A stretch of DNA of 64,000 bases from Pseudomonadota bacterium (lineage in GTDB: Bacteria > Pseudomonadota > Gammaproteobacteria > Burkholderiales > Burkholderiaceae_C): assembly GCA_963205115.1 (NCBI GenBank), contig CAUJHV010000021.1, positions 1-64,000 of the forward strand, in the 5' to 3' direction. Each line of letters begins with the position of its first letter. The first letter of the stretch is position 1. The notes under the pieces are model-generated. The model searched no databases, was not told the DNA's origin, and was given only the letters and a program-made list of their open reading frames with translations. Positions 12,516 to 21,273 of this stretch are shown one piece after another. Made by a program: the position numbers and the translations under genes.

Positions 12516-12627
12516 GACCGGTCCGGGGCAATTGCGGCGCACGGGACCTCGCGCGTTCGGTCTAAAATGCGCGCGAGGCGACCGCGCACGCGTGTGGCCA
12601 TCCACGGCGAACAGAGCCACTCCACCC

Positions 12628-13344
12628 ATGATCGACAAGATTGCCGACACGATCGCCCAGGCACTGGAAGGCACGGCCGATGGCTCGACCGTGCTGATCG
12701 GCGGCTTCGGCACCGCGGGCATCCCCGGCGAACTGGTGGAGGGCCTGATCGCCCAGGGCGCGCGGGACCTGACGGTGGTCAACAACAACGCCGGCAACGG
12801 CGATGCCGGCTTGGCCAAGCTGCTGGCGTGCGGGCGTGTGCGCAAGGTCATCTGCAGTTTCCCGCGCCAGGTGGACTCGCATGTCTTCGACGGTCTGTAC
12901 CGCGCGGGCCGCATCGAACTCGAACTGGTGCCCCAGGGCAACCTGGCCGAACGGCTGCGCGCCGCCGGCGCGGGCATCGGCGCCTTTTTCACGCCCACCG
13001 GCTACGGCACCGAGCTGGCGAAGAACCCCGACGGCAGCCCGAAGGAGACGCGGCTCATCGGCGGGCGCGGCCACGTGCTGGAGTACCCGATCCACGGCGA
13101 CCTGGCGCTGATCAAGGCCGAGCGCGGCGACCGCTGGGGCAACCTGGTCTACCGCAAGGCCGCACGCAATTTCGGACCCGTCATGGCCACGGCGGCACGC
13201 CGCACGGTGGCCAGCGTGCACGAGATCGTCGAGCTGGGCGCGCTGGATCCCGAGGCCATCGTGACGCCCGGCATCCACGTGACACACCTGGTGAAAGTGC
13301 CCCGCGTGGCCACGCAGGCCGGCGGCATCAAACCCGCGAATTGA
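12628..13344 (+). CDS. pcaI: 3-oxoadipate CoA-transferase, subunit A
   Basis: A 238-residue alpha subunit of a class I CoA-transferase. With PcaJ it moves CoA from succinyl-CoA to 3-oxoadipate, the penultimate step of the beta-ketoadipate pathway. Diagnostic stretches are IGGFGTAGIPGELV (about 24-37), VNNNAGNGD (about 51-59), VPQGNLAERLRAAGAGIGAFFTPTGYGT (about 103-130) and GDRWGNLVYRKAARNF. Acetoacetate-specific ScoA/AtoD proteins look related; the pobA context favours PcaI. pcaJ follows after ten bases, so the two are one operon. The ATG gives the standard length; the ribosome site is weak. Confidence 0.92.
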   Translation: MIDKIADTIAQALEGTADGSTVLIGGFGTAGIPGELVEGLIAQGARDLTVVNNNAGNGDAGLAKLLACGRVRKVICSFPRQVDSHVFDGLYRAGRIELELVPQGNLAERLRAAGAGIGAFFTPTGYGTELAKNPDGSPKETRLIGGRGHVLEYPIHGDLALIKAERGDRWGNLVYRKAARNFGPVMATAARRTVASVHEIVELGALDPEAIVTPGIHVTHLVKVPRVATQAGGIKPAN

Positions 13345-13354
13345 GGAGCAGGTG

Positions 13355-13999
13355 ATGGGCCTTCCACCCCGGCGCAGCAAGACCGAACTCGCGCAGCGTG
13401 TTGCACAGGACATCTTCGACGGCGCGGTGGTCAACCTGGGCATCGGCATGCCCACGCTGGTGGCCAACTACATCCCCGCCGGTCGCGAGGTGGTTCTGCA
13501 CAGCGAGAACGGCATCCTCGGCATGGGCCCCGCGCCGGCCGCCGGCGAGGAAGACTACGACCTGATCAACGCCGGCAAGCAGCCCGTGACGCTGCTGCCG
13601 GGCGGCGCCTTCTTCCACCACGCCGACAGCTTCGGCATGATGCGCGGCGGGCATCTGGACATCTGCGTGCTGGGCGCCTTCCAGGTCTCGGCCACCGGCG
13701 ACCTGGCCAACTGGAGCACCGGCGAACCCGGCGCCATCCCGGCCGTGGGTGGGGCGATGGACCTGGCCATCGGCGCACGGCAGACCTGGGTGATGATGGA
13801 CCTGCTGACCAAGACCGGCCAGAGCAAGGTCGTCTCCGCCTGCAGCTACCCGCTGACGGGAGCGGGCTGCGTCAAGCGCATCTACACCGACCTGGCCACG
13901 CTGGACTGCACGCCGCAGGGCCTGCGCTGGGTGGATGCCGTGCCGGGGCTGGACCGCGACACGCTGGCGCAACTCATCGGCCTGCCCGTGCAGACTTGA
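13355..13999 (+). CDS. pcaJ: 3-oxoadipate CoA-transferase, subunit B
   Basis: A 214-residue beta subunit that carries the active site. The catalytic glutamate is E51 in the invariant SENGILG motif, which forms the CoA thioester intermediate. Other landmarks are GIGMPTLVANYIP (about 29-41), the GGAFFHHADSFGMMRGGHLD segment and KTGQSKVVSACSYPLTGAGCVKRIYTD. The ATG at 13355 follows GAGGAG; a GTG three bases earlier is possible. It partners pcaI directly upstream. Products then go to the thiolase PcaF, which is not encoded nearby. Confidence 0.93.
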   Translation: MGLPPRRSKTELAQRVAQDIFDGAVVNLGIGMPTLVANYIPAGREVVLHSENGILGMGPAPAAGEEDYDLINAGKQPVTLLPGGAFFHHADSFGMMRGGHLDICVLGAFQVSATGDLANWSTGEPGAIPAVGGAMDLAIGARQTWVMMDLLTKTGQSKVVSACSYPLTGAGCVKRIYTDLATLDCTPQGLRWVDAVPGLDRDTLAQLIGLPVQT

Positions 14000-14229
14000 G
14001 CGGCTGCACGCCCGCCGCTGCAGGCACCCCGGTGCCGTGCGCGGCACCGTCGCGGATGCGCGCGACCTGGGCGAAACCTACGCCGCGCCCAGCGACGTCG
14101 CGGCCGCCGCTGACCGCGCTGCCGGTCGCGTTGGATACGGCCTATGTGCGCGAGGCGCCGCTGCCCTTCGTCACGCGCAGCTTGAACGGGCCCGCCCTGC
14201 GCGCCGGCGCCCTGCAGAACGCGCCCTAG
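13996..14229 (+). CDS. Possible small protein overlapping the pcaJ stop
   Basis: A 77-codon frame whose TTG start overlaps the TGA of pcaJ. Its codons keep a strong G/C third position, and the second half (ALDTAYVREAPLPFVTRSLNGPALRAGALQ, read in two parts) looks more protein-like than the Pro/Thr-rich first half. I recognise no family. It may be the remnant of a larger gene. The remaining stretch to 14413 holds only a short palindrome (ACCCGCGCGCGGGGT) and the leader of the next gene. Confidence 0.22.
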   Translation: MSGCTPAAAGTPVPCAAPSRMRATWAKPTPRPATSRPPLTALPVALDTAYVREAPLPFVTRSLNGPALRAGALQNAP

Positions 14230-14413
14230 GCGTCTGGTCCGCCGGCTCTGTGCCGAAGTCGGTTAACCCGCGCGCGGGGTCGGCTTGACCGCGAAGATGG
14301 CCGAAACGGTACGCCGTTTGTCCGGCAGGAACCTTCCGTGCACCCGGGGAATTGGCGATAGTGCGGCGCGACCGTGCCACCACGCGCCGGCACCCCACCC
14401 ACGAGGACATACG

Positions 14414-15397
14414 ATGAGACAAGCACGCCCGATCTTCCGGACCCTGATCCTCGCGCTGGCTGCCACGGCCGCCGGCGCCCAGGCCCAGACCTTTCCCAGC
14501 AAGACGATCACGATGATCGTGCCCTGGCCTGCAGGCGGCGCCACGGACGCGGCCGGCCGCGTGATCGCCAACGAGCTCAAGAGCAGCCTGGGCCAGAACG
14601 TCATCGTCGAGAACCCGGCCGGCGCGGGCGGCTCGCTGGGCACGGTCAAGGCGCTGAATGCGCCGGCCGACGGCCACACGCTGCTGATGTCGTCGCAACA
14701 GGACGTGGTGCTGGCGCCGCTGAGCTACAAGGCCGCCACCTTCAAGGCCGACGACGCCCGCACGGTGGCGATGGTCGGCCACACCTCGGTGATGATCGTC
14801 GTGCGCAAGGACCTGCCGGCGGCCACGCTGGGCGAATTCGTGGCGCTGATGAAGTCCCAGACCGCCAAGCCGCTGTCGTATTGCACGCCGGGCCTGGGCA
14901 CGATCTATCCGCTGATCGTCGAGCGCATGAATGCCATGGTGCAGACCAAGAACTTGCAGGTGCCGTATCCCGGCTTCGGCCAGTGCCTGAACGACATCGC
15001 CGGCGGGGTGGTCGACTTTGCCGTCGTGCCCATCGCCGGCCCGTTCCCGGGCTACGTGGACAACGGGTCGGTGCGCGCGCTGGCCGTGCTGAGCGACAAG
15101 CCCAACCCGCGCGTGCCCAAGGTGCCGCTGGCCAAGGAGACCAAGGGCTTCGAAGGCCTGAACTTCTCGCTGTGGTCGGCCGTGCATGTGAACGCCAAGG
15201 TGCCTGACGCCGTCGTCGAGCAGCTCGGCAAGGCGGTCCTGGCCGCGCTGGCCAAGCCCGAGGTCCGCAAGACGCTCGAGGCCACCGGCGCCACGATCTT
15301 CGAGCCCATGACGCCGGCCCAGGCCCACGCGCTCTACCTGAAGGACGTTCAGCAGCTCGAAGCGCTGGCCAAGACGGTGGGCGTGACCAAGCAGTGA
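14414..15397 (+). CDS. Bug/TctC-family periplasmic receptor
   Basis: A 327-residue solute-binding protein of the tripartite tricarboxylate transporter class that is greatly expanded in Burkholderiales. The signal peptide ends in GAQAQ-TFPS near residue 25. Family markers are ITMIVPWPAGGATDAAGRVIA (about 32-52), VIVENPAGAGGSLG and the final MTPAQ segment. Such proteins bind carboxylates or similar small acids. No TctA/TctB membrane partners are next to it, which is usual for orphan Bug proteins, so transport may rely on partners elsewhere or the protein may be a sensor. The aromatic-acid neighbours hint at an aromatic or dicarboxylate ligand, but this is speculation. Confidence 0.9.
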   Translation: MRQARPIFRTLILALAATAAGAQAQTFPSKTITMIVPWPAGGATDAAGRVIANELKSSLGQNVIVENPAGAGGSLGTVKALNAPADGHTLLMSSQQDVVLAPLSYKAATFKADDARTVAMVGHTSVMIVVRKDLPAATLGEFVALMKSQTAKPLSYCTPGLGTIYPLIVERMNAMVQTKNLQVPYPGFGQCLNDIAGGVVDFAVVPIAGPFPGYVDNGSVRALAVLSDKPNPRVPKVPLAKETKGFEGLNFSLWSAVHVNAKVPDAVVEQLGKAVLAALAKPEVRKTLEATGATIFEPMTPAQAHALYLKDVQQLEALAKTVGVTKQ

Positions 15398-15439
15398 GGC
15401 CCGGTGCCGGGCCTGGCCGGCGGCATGCCGTCGCCGGCC
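15397..15439 (+). terminator. Two stem-loops after the Bug gene
   Basis: An 8-bp stem AGGCCCGG-TG-CCGGGCCT begins at the stop codon (15397-15414), and GGCCGGCG/CGCCGGCC follows (15415-15439). They lie between convergent genes. No T-run follows, so intrinsic termination is uncertain. Confidence 0.35.
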
Positions 15440-15522
15440 GAGGTGCACCCGACGTCGCTGCCGCAGCCCGGCTGCACGGCGTTCTGGACGACCGTCGGCC
15501 GCTGCGGCCCAGATACGCGCAG

Positions 15523-17538
15523 CTAGGCCACTGAGCCCGGCCGTGCCGAGGTGGTCTGCAGGAAGCGGGCCAGCGCGGCCACGTCGCCGGCGGGCGCGAC
15601 CCAGGCCGGGTCCATCAGGCTTTCGAGCAGGCGGCTGACGCCGTCGGCGTCGGTGTCGCGGCAGAAATACCAGCCCTGGAAGTAGCGGCAACCCAGGCCC
15701 ATGGCCCACTTGAGATCGGAGAGTTCCTCGACGCCTTCGCAGACCAGGCGGGCGCCGAACAGGTCGGCAATGCCGTGGATGAAGCGCAGGATGGCGCCGA
15801 TGTGCGCATTCACCGAGGCGCCGTGCACGTAGAGCCGGTCAGCCTTCAGGCAATCGAAGTGCAACGAGCGCAGCGCGTCGAGGTTGGACATGCCGGTGCC
15901 GAAATCGTCCAGCGCCACCGCAACGCCCGCCCGACTCAACTCCTGTGCGCGCTGCTTCAGCGTCTCCGGGGCTTCGGACAAGCCGCTTTCGGTGATCTCG
16001 ATGGCGATCAGCTCGGCCGGGACCTCGAATTCAGCCAGCAGCGTGACGATCGACTCGATGGTCTTGGTGTGCATCAGCGTGGCGCGCGACAGGTTCACAG
16101 CCACCGGCACCGCGGGCAGGCCGCGGTTGCGCCAGGTCGCCAGGTCGCGGAAGACGGCTTCGAGCATCTGCATGTCCAGCAGGCGCATGAGGCCGGCGTG
16201 ACCGGCCACCGACAGGAAGGCATCGGGGCCGACCACGCCCAGTTCCGGGTGGCGCATGCGCGCCAGCGCCTCGAAGCCGACGATGCGGCCCGTGATCACG
16301 TCGACCTGCGCCTGGTAGTGCGGCACCAGGCGGCGCTGGCGGATGTTGTCGGCGATCTGGCGCTGGAATTCGACCCAGGCCAGCGAGACGTCGCGGTGCC
16401 GGGGTTCGTAGACATGCACCGAGGTCATCGCCACGTCCGTGGCCTGCGTGGCGGCCGTGGCGGCCTGGTCCAGCAAGGCCGATGCATTGCCGCCCAGCGC
16501 GTCGCTGTGGGCCACGCCGACGCTGCAGCTGAAAAAGACCAGGTCACTGTCCGCCGACACCGGCCGCGCCAGCAGGGACTCCAGCCGGCTCAGGCGGTCT
16601 TCGCCTGAACCCGCGTCGGCGAACAGCGCGAAGGCAAAGTGCTCGCCGTCGACCTGCGCCAGCATGTCGCGCGGGCTGCGCCAGGCCGACAGCATGGCCG
16701 CGAACTTCTGCAGCAGCTGCGCGCCGCGCTCGCGGCCGAAGGTGCTGTGCACCAGGTGCACATTGCGCAGATGGATGTAGCCGACCGTGACCGCCTTGGA
16801 CAGCCCCTGGCTGATGCAGCGGCCGCTCGAATTGCGCCGGCTGCAGTCGGCGATCCGGCAGGCCTGGCTGCCACCCGAGCCCTGGTTCAGCGCGCACTGC
16901 AGGTTGGAGGTGAAGGCGTTGCGCGAGGGCAGGCCCGTCTCGGTCGCGCGGTAGCGCAGCTCGAGCAGGCGCACGGCCTGCGCCGCCAGGCCCAGCAGGA
17001 TCTCGCGCTCGCGCGGCGTCAGCGTGCGCGGCACGAGGTCCATGAACCACAGCGTGCCCAGTACGTAGCCGCGCTGGCCGGTGAGCGTGGCCGCCATGTA
17101 GCAGCGCACGTTCGGTGTCTGCGCGACAAGGGCGTTGGTCTCGAAGCGCGGGTCCCGGCTGGCATCGGGCACCTCGAAGAGTTCGAGGTGGGATTCCACG
17201 GCGTAGCTGCAGAACGCGCCTTCGCGCGCCAGGCATTCGAGTTCGACGCCGTGCCGGCCCTTCAGCCAGACATGGGCATCGTCGACCAGGCTGATGCCGG
17301 CCAGCGGCGCCTCCAGCAGCCGCGCGGCCAGCGCAGCCAATTCGTCGAAGGCGGGTTCCGGGCGGTCGATGACGATGTCGTATCGCTGCAGCTCGGACAA
17401 GCGAAGCGCCTCTGCCGGGATATCGCGTAGATGAGACATGACCATCCTCGAGGACGAAGCATGTGGGAGCTCCGGCACAGCCGGCGCGGATTCTGTCGAT
17501 GGGGCCTGGGCCGCCAAGGGTGTCAGGGTCTGCGTCAT
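15523..17538 (-). CDS. GAF - degenerate GGDEF - EAL cyclic di-GMP phosphodiesterase
   Basis: A 671-residue cytoplasmic protein. The GAF domain covers about 60-195 (FCSYAVES, VPDASRDPRF, LGTLWFMD). A GGDEF-like domain follows at about 200-380, but its motif reads DGEHF at 297-301, so it should not make cyclic di-GMP. The EAL domain (about 390-640) keeps EAL at 423-425, VNLSR, IEITES, DDFGTG, EGVEE and YFQGWYF, so phosphodiesterase activity is likely. Between the TGLPSR and YIHLRN parts of the GGDEF-like domain there is a segment of roughly 35 residues with four cysteines (215, 227, 232, 241), unlike the usual fold. Its ATG overlaps the TGA of the upstream cyclase gene by four bases. Confidence 0.9.
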   Translation of the reverse strand: MTQTLTPLAAQAPSTESAPAVPELPHASSSRMVMSHLRDIPAEALRLSELQRYDIVIDRPEPAFDELAALAARLLEAPLAGISLVDDAHVWLKGRHGVELECLAREGAFCSYAVESHLELFEVPDASRDPRFETNALVAQTPNVRCYMAATLTGQRGYVLGTLWFMDLVPRTLTPREREILLGLAAQAVRLLELRYRATETGLPSRNAFTSNLQCALNQGSGGSQACRIADCSRRNSSGRCISQGLSKAVTVGYIHLRNVHLVHSTFGRERGAQLLQKFAAMLSAWRSPRDMLAQVDGEHFAFALFADAGSGEDRLSRLESLLARPVSADSDLVFFSCSVGVAHSDALGGNASALLDQAATAATQATDVAMTSVHVYEPRHRDVSLAWVEFQRQIADNIRQRRLVPHYQAQVDVITGRIVGFEALARMRHPELGVVGPDAFLSVAGHAGLMRLLDMQMLEAVFRDLATWRNRGLPAVPVAVNLSRATLMHTKTIESIVTLLAEFEVPAELIAIEITESGLSEAPETLKQRAQELSRAGVAVALDDFGTGMSNLDALRSLHFDCLKADRLYVHGASVNAHIGAILRFIHGIADLFGARLVCEGVEELSDLKWAMGLGCRYFQGWYFCRDTDADGVSRLLESLMDPAWVAPAGDVAALARFLQTTSARPGSVA

Positions 17539-19172
17539 CTCGTCTCGTCTTGAGCCGACGGCGATCGTACGGCCACGGCATAGCGATTCTTGCCGGCGCG
17601 CTTGGCGGCGTACATGGCTCGATCGGCTTCAGAGAGCAACTCGGCCACCGTGTGTGCGTGGCGGGGAAATCCCGCAACGCCGACGCTGGCGCCCACGCGC
17701 GCCTGTTGTCCACTGCCGATGTCCACGGGCAGGGACAGCGCCGCGACGATGTGGGCTGCCAGCTCGTGCACGGCCTTGTCTTCCGGCGCGAGATCACGCA
17801 CGGCCACCAGCAACTCGTCGCCGCCCAGCCGGCCGACGAAGTCCGAGCTCTGGCGGACCAGGTGGTTGAGCCGGCGGCCGCACTCGACCAGCACGGCGTC
17901 GCCGGCCGAATGGCCCCACTGGTCGTTGACGGCCTTGAAGCCATCCAGGTCGACGTAGAACACCGTGAGCCTGCCGCCGAATTTCCGTGCCCGCTCGACC
18001 AGCTCGTCGAGTGAGGCGTTGGTGCCGGCACGGTTCTTCAGGCCGGTCAGCGGATCCTGGTGTGCACGTTGGCGGACCGCGTACTCCTCGCGCTTGCGCA
18101 CGGTGACGTCGTACATGACGCCCTCGATGAAGTTCGCCATGCTGTCCTGCGGCTCCTGGTGGATCGAGAACAGGCAGTGCACCCACTTCAGCGAGCCGTC
18201 CGTGCAGCGAATGGCCAGATCGCCCGAACTCGTCTCGCCGCTGTCGGTGGCGGTGGCGATGAGCGCGCGCGCGCGGTCCGCGTTCAGGAAGGCCGTGTCG
18301 AGGAATTCCGCACCGAGCGAGGCAGACAGCTCCTGCGGACTGGCGCCCAGCAGCCGTGCCACGGTCGGGTTGCTGCTGACCAGCTGGCCCTCTACCGTCA
18401 GCACGAAGATGCCTGCGCTGGTGAAGTCGAAGATCTGCCGGTACATCGCCTCCATGGCGGCGATCTCCCGTCGCGCCTCGCGCTCGCCGTTCAGCGCTTC
18501 CTCGTTGGCCTGCAGCAGCCGGTTGGTGGCCTGCGCCACGGTGCCCAGCTCGTCGTGGTCGTGCTCCACGGGCAGGTGCAGGCGTTGCGGCGAACCCGGC
18601 TCCATGCGCGCGATCTCGCCGGCCAGCTGGTTCAAGGGCTGCGAGAGCTTGCGCATCGCCAGGGCATTCAGCGCGACCACCAGGATGGCCGTCAGCACCG
18701 CCATCGACAGACCGAGCACGGTGGCCTGGCGGCGCGCCTCGGCCTGCAGCGCGGCGGTATTGACGACGATGCGCAGGCGGCCGATCTGTTCGCGCATGTC
18801 GAATGGCGAGACCAGCACGCGCTCCACCGCATCGACGGCTGTTGCGTCGCGGGTCGGCGAATCCGCCCCGGCCTTCGCGGTGGACAGCAGCGGCTTGAGC
18901 TTTGCGTCGAAGAAGCTCACCTCGGTGACCAGGGAGTGCTTCTGCAGACCGCTGATGAGCTCGCGCATCAGGATCTGGTCATTGGCATACACGGCCACGG
19001 CCACCGTCTTGTCGATGGCCTCGGCCAGCGCGCGCAGGGCGTCGCGCCCGCGCTCCATTTCGTAGTGGTACGAGCGGACGTAGCCCAGCGCTGCGGCCAG
19101 GATCGCCAGCGTCGTGGCGATCAGGACCAGCACCGTGATGAACTTGCGGTGGAGGCTGTGCTTGGAGGTCAC
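17535..19172 (-). CDS. Membrane diguanylate cyclase: sensor - HAMP - PAS - GGDEF
   Basis: A 545-residue protein with a membrane anchor at about 11-33, a periplasmic domain to about 165, a second membrane segment (LSMAVLTAILVVALNAL), HAMP, a PAS domain (IFDFTSAGIFVLTVEGQLVSSN) with a PAC-like tail, and GGDEF. The motif reads GGDEL rather than GGDEF, and the I-site position has QSSD instead of RxxD, so it probably makes cyclic di-GMP without canonical product inhibition. The GTG at 19172 was chosen because it lies 16 bases after the preceding gene and just before the first membrane helix. It forms an operon with the porin-like and PstS-like genes upstream and the EAL gene downstream. Confidence 0.88.
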   Translation of the reverse strand: MTSKHSLHRKFITVLVLIATTLAILAAALGYVRSYHYEMERGRDALRALAEAIDKTVAVAVYANDQILMRELISGLQKHSLVTEVSFFDAKLKPLLSTAKAGADSPTRDATAVDAVERVLVSPFDMREQIGRLRIVVNTAALQAEARRQATVLGLSMAVLTAILVVALNALAMRKLSQPLNQLAGEIARMEPGSPQRLHLPVEHDHDELGTVAQATNRLLQANEEALNGEREARREIAAMEAMYRQIFDFTSAGIFVLTVEGQLVSSNPTVARLLGASPQELSASLGAEFLDTAFLNADRARALIATATDSGETSSGDLAIRCTDGSLKWVHCLFSIHQEPQDSMANFIEGVMYDVTVRKREEYAVRQRAHQDPLTGLKNRAGTNASLDELVERARKFGGRLTVFYVDLDGFKAVNDQWGHSAGDAVLVECGRRLNHLVRQSSDFVGRLGGDELLVAVRDLAPEDKAVHELAAHIVAALSLPVDIGSGQQARVGASVGVAGFPRHAHTVAELLSEADRAMYAAKRAGKNRYAVAVRSPSAQDETR

Positions 19173-19188
19173 CTGCCGTGTCCGGACG

Positions 19189-19638
19189 TCACTCCGCGGC
19201 GTCGGCCAGCACCAGCACGACGCGCACCGACGCGTCGGCCGGTGCCGTTCTGAGGTAGCCGATGGCTCTGGGGTTGCTCTTGACCATCGCCAGCATGTCC
19301 TTGTCGTCACCCAGGCTGCGGGGCGGCTGCACCTGCCCGGAAAAGCGCAGGCGTGCCCAGTAGCTGTTGATGCGGGCCAGGTCCATGCCCGTCAGCGCCC
19401 GGTAGAAACTCGCGCGCGTGCCGCCGGTGTCCGACTGGTCGAAGGCCTCGGCTTCGCGGCCGTCCGGGAAGGTGTGCACGCGTCCGGTGTACAAGGCCAC
19501 GGCATCGCGCATGGCCAGACCCTGGATCGGGTTCCTGGCATTGACGACCATGTACAGCTCGTTGCCCGGCGCGGCGTGGGTCGCCGTCGCACTGGCCGCC
19601 AGTGCCAGCATCACCAGGAGCGATGGGATGCGCCGCAT
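19189..19638 (-). CDS. Small PstS-like periplasmic protein
   Basis: A 149-residue exported protein with a signal peptide cut near THAAP-GNEL (residue 23). The body resembles half of a phosphate-type substrate-binding protein: RNPIQGLAMRDAVALYTGRVHTFPDG is the familiar PstS-type stretch before the binding loop, followed by SDTGGTRASFYRALTG and PRAIGYLR. Family members of this size have been placed among phosphate-ABC-receptor-like proteins, but ligand binding here is unknown. It starts two bases after the barrel gene ends and is followed after 16 bases by the cyclase, so a role as a periplasmic sensor for that cyclase is a reasonable inference. Confidence 0.8.
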   Translation of the reverse strand: MRRIPSLLVMLALAASATATHAAPGNELYMVVNARNPIQGLAMRDAVALYTGRVHTFPDGREAEAFDQSDTGGTRASFYRALTGMDLARINSYWARLRFSGQVQPPRSLGDDKDMLAMVKSNPRAIGYLRTAPADASVRVVLVLADAAE

Positions 19639-19640
19639 GG

Positions 19641-20984
19641 TCAGAACACCATGTCGGCGGTCAGGCTCAGCACCGTGGCCCGGTTGGCCAGGCCCGAGCT
19701 GTTGCGCCATGCAATCGAACCGTTGGGGTGGACGTGCGTGCGGTCGAGCTGGACCTTGATGGCCAGGTTGTCGAGCGCGTCCCAGCGCAGTCCCAGGCTT
19801 CGCGTGCTCTGGTCGAATCGGGGCTGGTTGGCCACAGAGGTGGCTGTCGCGCCCAGGGCGGCGGCTTGCTGGGCACCGGCAGGCCCGAGCACCGGCGCCA
19901 GCGCGGCAACCCAGTCGGTGCTCAAGGTCAAGGCCGGCGTGTCGGGGCGGCTGCGCGCGCCCACGGCATACGCGGTCACGCGGGACCAGCGGTAGCCCAG
20001 GCTGACATAACCCCGGTCACCACCGGATACGCCGCGGCTGAAACGCACGCGGCTGGCTTCCGCATGAGCGGTCCATGGCCCCTTTTCGTATTGCGCGCCC
20101 AGTGCCGCGTACTCGCTCACGCCGCCGAATTTCATGGCCTCGATGAGCGACGCCGCATCCGCGGCGACGGGCGCCACCGGCAGTGCCCGCAGGCCCTGCA
20201 GGCCTTGCTCCAGCGGTGCAAGCACGGCCGGGCTTTCGCCGATCATGCGCGTGCGCAGGTAGCTGGCCTTGAGCAGCAGTCCGCCGCTGTCGCGCGACAG
20301 GGTGGCCGCCAGCGTGTCGTCGCCCTGCACACGCACGTGTTCGTTGCGGTCGATGACCCCGATGGTGCTGCGGATGCGGCCCAGCGCGAGCTTGCCGCGC
20401 CAGTCCGCCGCATCGGTGCGCCATTGCAGTGTGAGGTCGGCGCCATCCATCGAGGAAAACGGCATCCAGCCGTAGTACTCGACGCTGGGCCGCACCCATG
20501 GATAGGCGAAGCCCACGTTGCGCACATCGGCCAGCAGGAAGAGGTCGGGGCTGGTGCGGCCGAGCCGCAGTTTCAGGCCGGGCGTGAGCTGCCAGCCCAG
20601 GAAGGCCCATTCCAGCGGGGCATCGGCGGACGAACCCTGCGGCCGGTCCTTCACCACCAACTGCGCCACGGCATCCAGTCGATCCGACAACTGGCCTTGC
20701 AGCTGCAGGCCGACGCGGCTGTCGACGGCTGCGCTCGTCGCGCCTGCGGCACCGCGCTGCGTGAGGTCGCGCGCATAGCGCCAGGGCTGCCCGCTGTCGA
20801 CGTGGAGGACGCCCGCGGTGCCGAAGCCGCTGAGCTTCCAGGCCTGGGTCGACGCCGTCGCGGCGGGTTCCGACGACTGGGCGGTGGCGGTCGAGCCCGC
20901 GCACGCCAGTGCGCACGCGAGCACGACCGCGCCGATGCGGCGGCGGCACGCATACGGCAGTGCCGGTGTCGCGGGCGGTTGCAT
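19641..20984 (-). CDS. Outer-membrane beta-barrel (porin-like) protein
   Basis: A 447-residue exported protein. The signal peptide is IGAVVLACALACAGSTATAQ (about 15-34), and the chain ends with Phe after alternating polar/hydrophobic strands, the hallmark of outer-membrane barrels recognised by BamA. Strand-like segments include KLSGFGTAGVLHVD, RVGLQLQGQLSDRLDAVAQLVV, RGYVSLGYRWSRVTAYAVG and the last, RATVLSLTADMVF. No substrate can be named. It is the first gene of the four-gene cyclic di-GMP operon; such barrels may deliver the ligand sensed by the PstS-like protein. The start was placed at the ATG directly before the signal peptide. Confidence 0.82.
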   Translation of the reverse strand: MQPPATPALPYACRRRIGAVVLACALACAGSTATAQSSEPAATASTQAWKLSGFGTAGVLHVDSGQPWRYARDLTQRGAAGATSAAVDSRVGLQLQGQLSDRLDAVAQLVVKDRPQGSSADAPLEWAFLGWQLTPGLKLRLGRTSPDLFLLADVRNVGFAYPWVRPSVEYYGWMPFSSMDGADLTLQWRTDAADWRGKLALGRIRSTIGVIDRNEHVRVQGDDTLAATLSRDSGGLLLKASYLRTRMIGESPAVLAPLEQGLQGLRALPVAPVAADAASLIEAMKFGGVSEYAALGAQYEKGPWTAHAEASRVRFSRGVSGGDRGYVSLGYRWSRVTAYAVGARSRPDTPALTLSTDWVAALAPVLGPAGAQQAAALGATATSVANQPRFDQSTRSLGLRWDALDNLAIKVQLDRTHVHPNGSIAWRNSSGLANRATVLSLTADMVF

Positions 20985-21103
20985 GGCGCGGGATCGACGA
21001 GGCGTGTAGTGGAAGGACGCGTGCAGCATCGGCGCAGGAAATGCCCAGTCGACAGCATGGCTGTTTGTGGGACGCACGGCCCCACTCTTCGGTACAGATG
21101 GGC

Positions 21104-21117
21104 TCAACTTAAGTTGA
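21104..21117. promoter_or_regulatory. 14-bp palindrome in a divergent promoter region
   Basis: TCAACTTAAGTTGA is a perfect palindrome and the only AT-rich island in the 289-bp gap between the divergent porin-like and histidine kinase genes. It has the size of a dimeric operator. The binding factor is unknown. Nothing else stands out in this gap. Confidence 0.4.
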
Positions 21118-21273
21118 TACGCACACGCGCAAGCCGCTGATTCTGGGTGTTCGTGGCAGTGCGCACACCCCGACGGGCCGGCGGGCCGTCTTGTCGCCGC
21201 CAGGCATCTCGCGGATCATGCCGGCCGTGTACCGAATGCAACCACCGGCCGACGCATCTGCACGGCCTGACCC

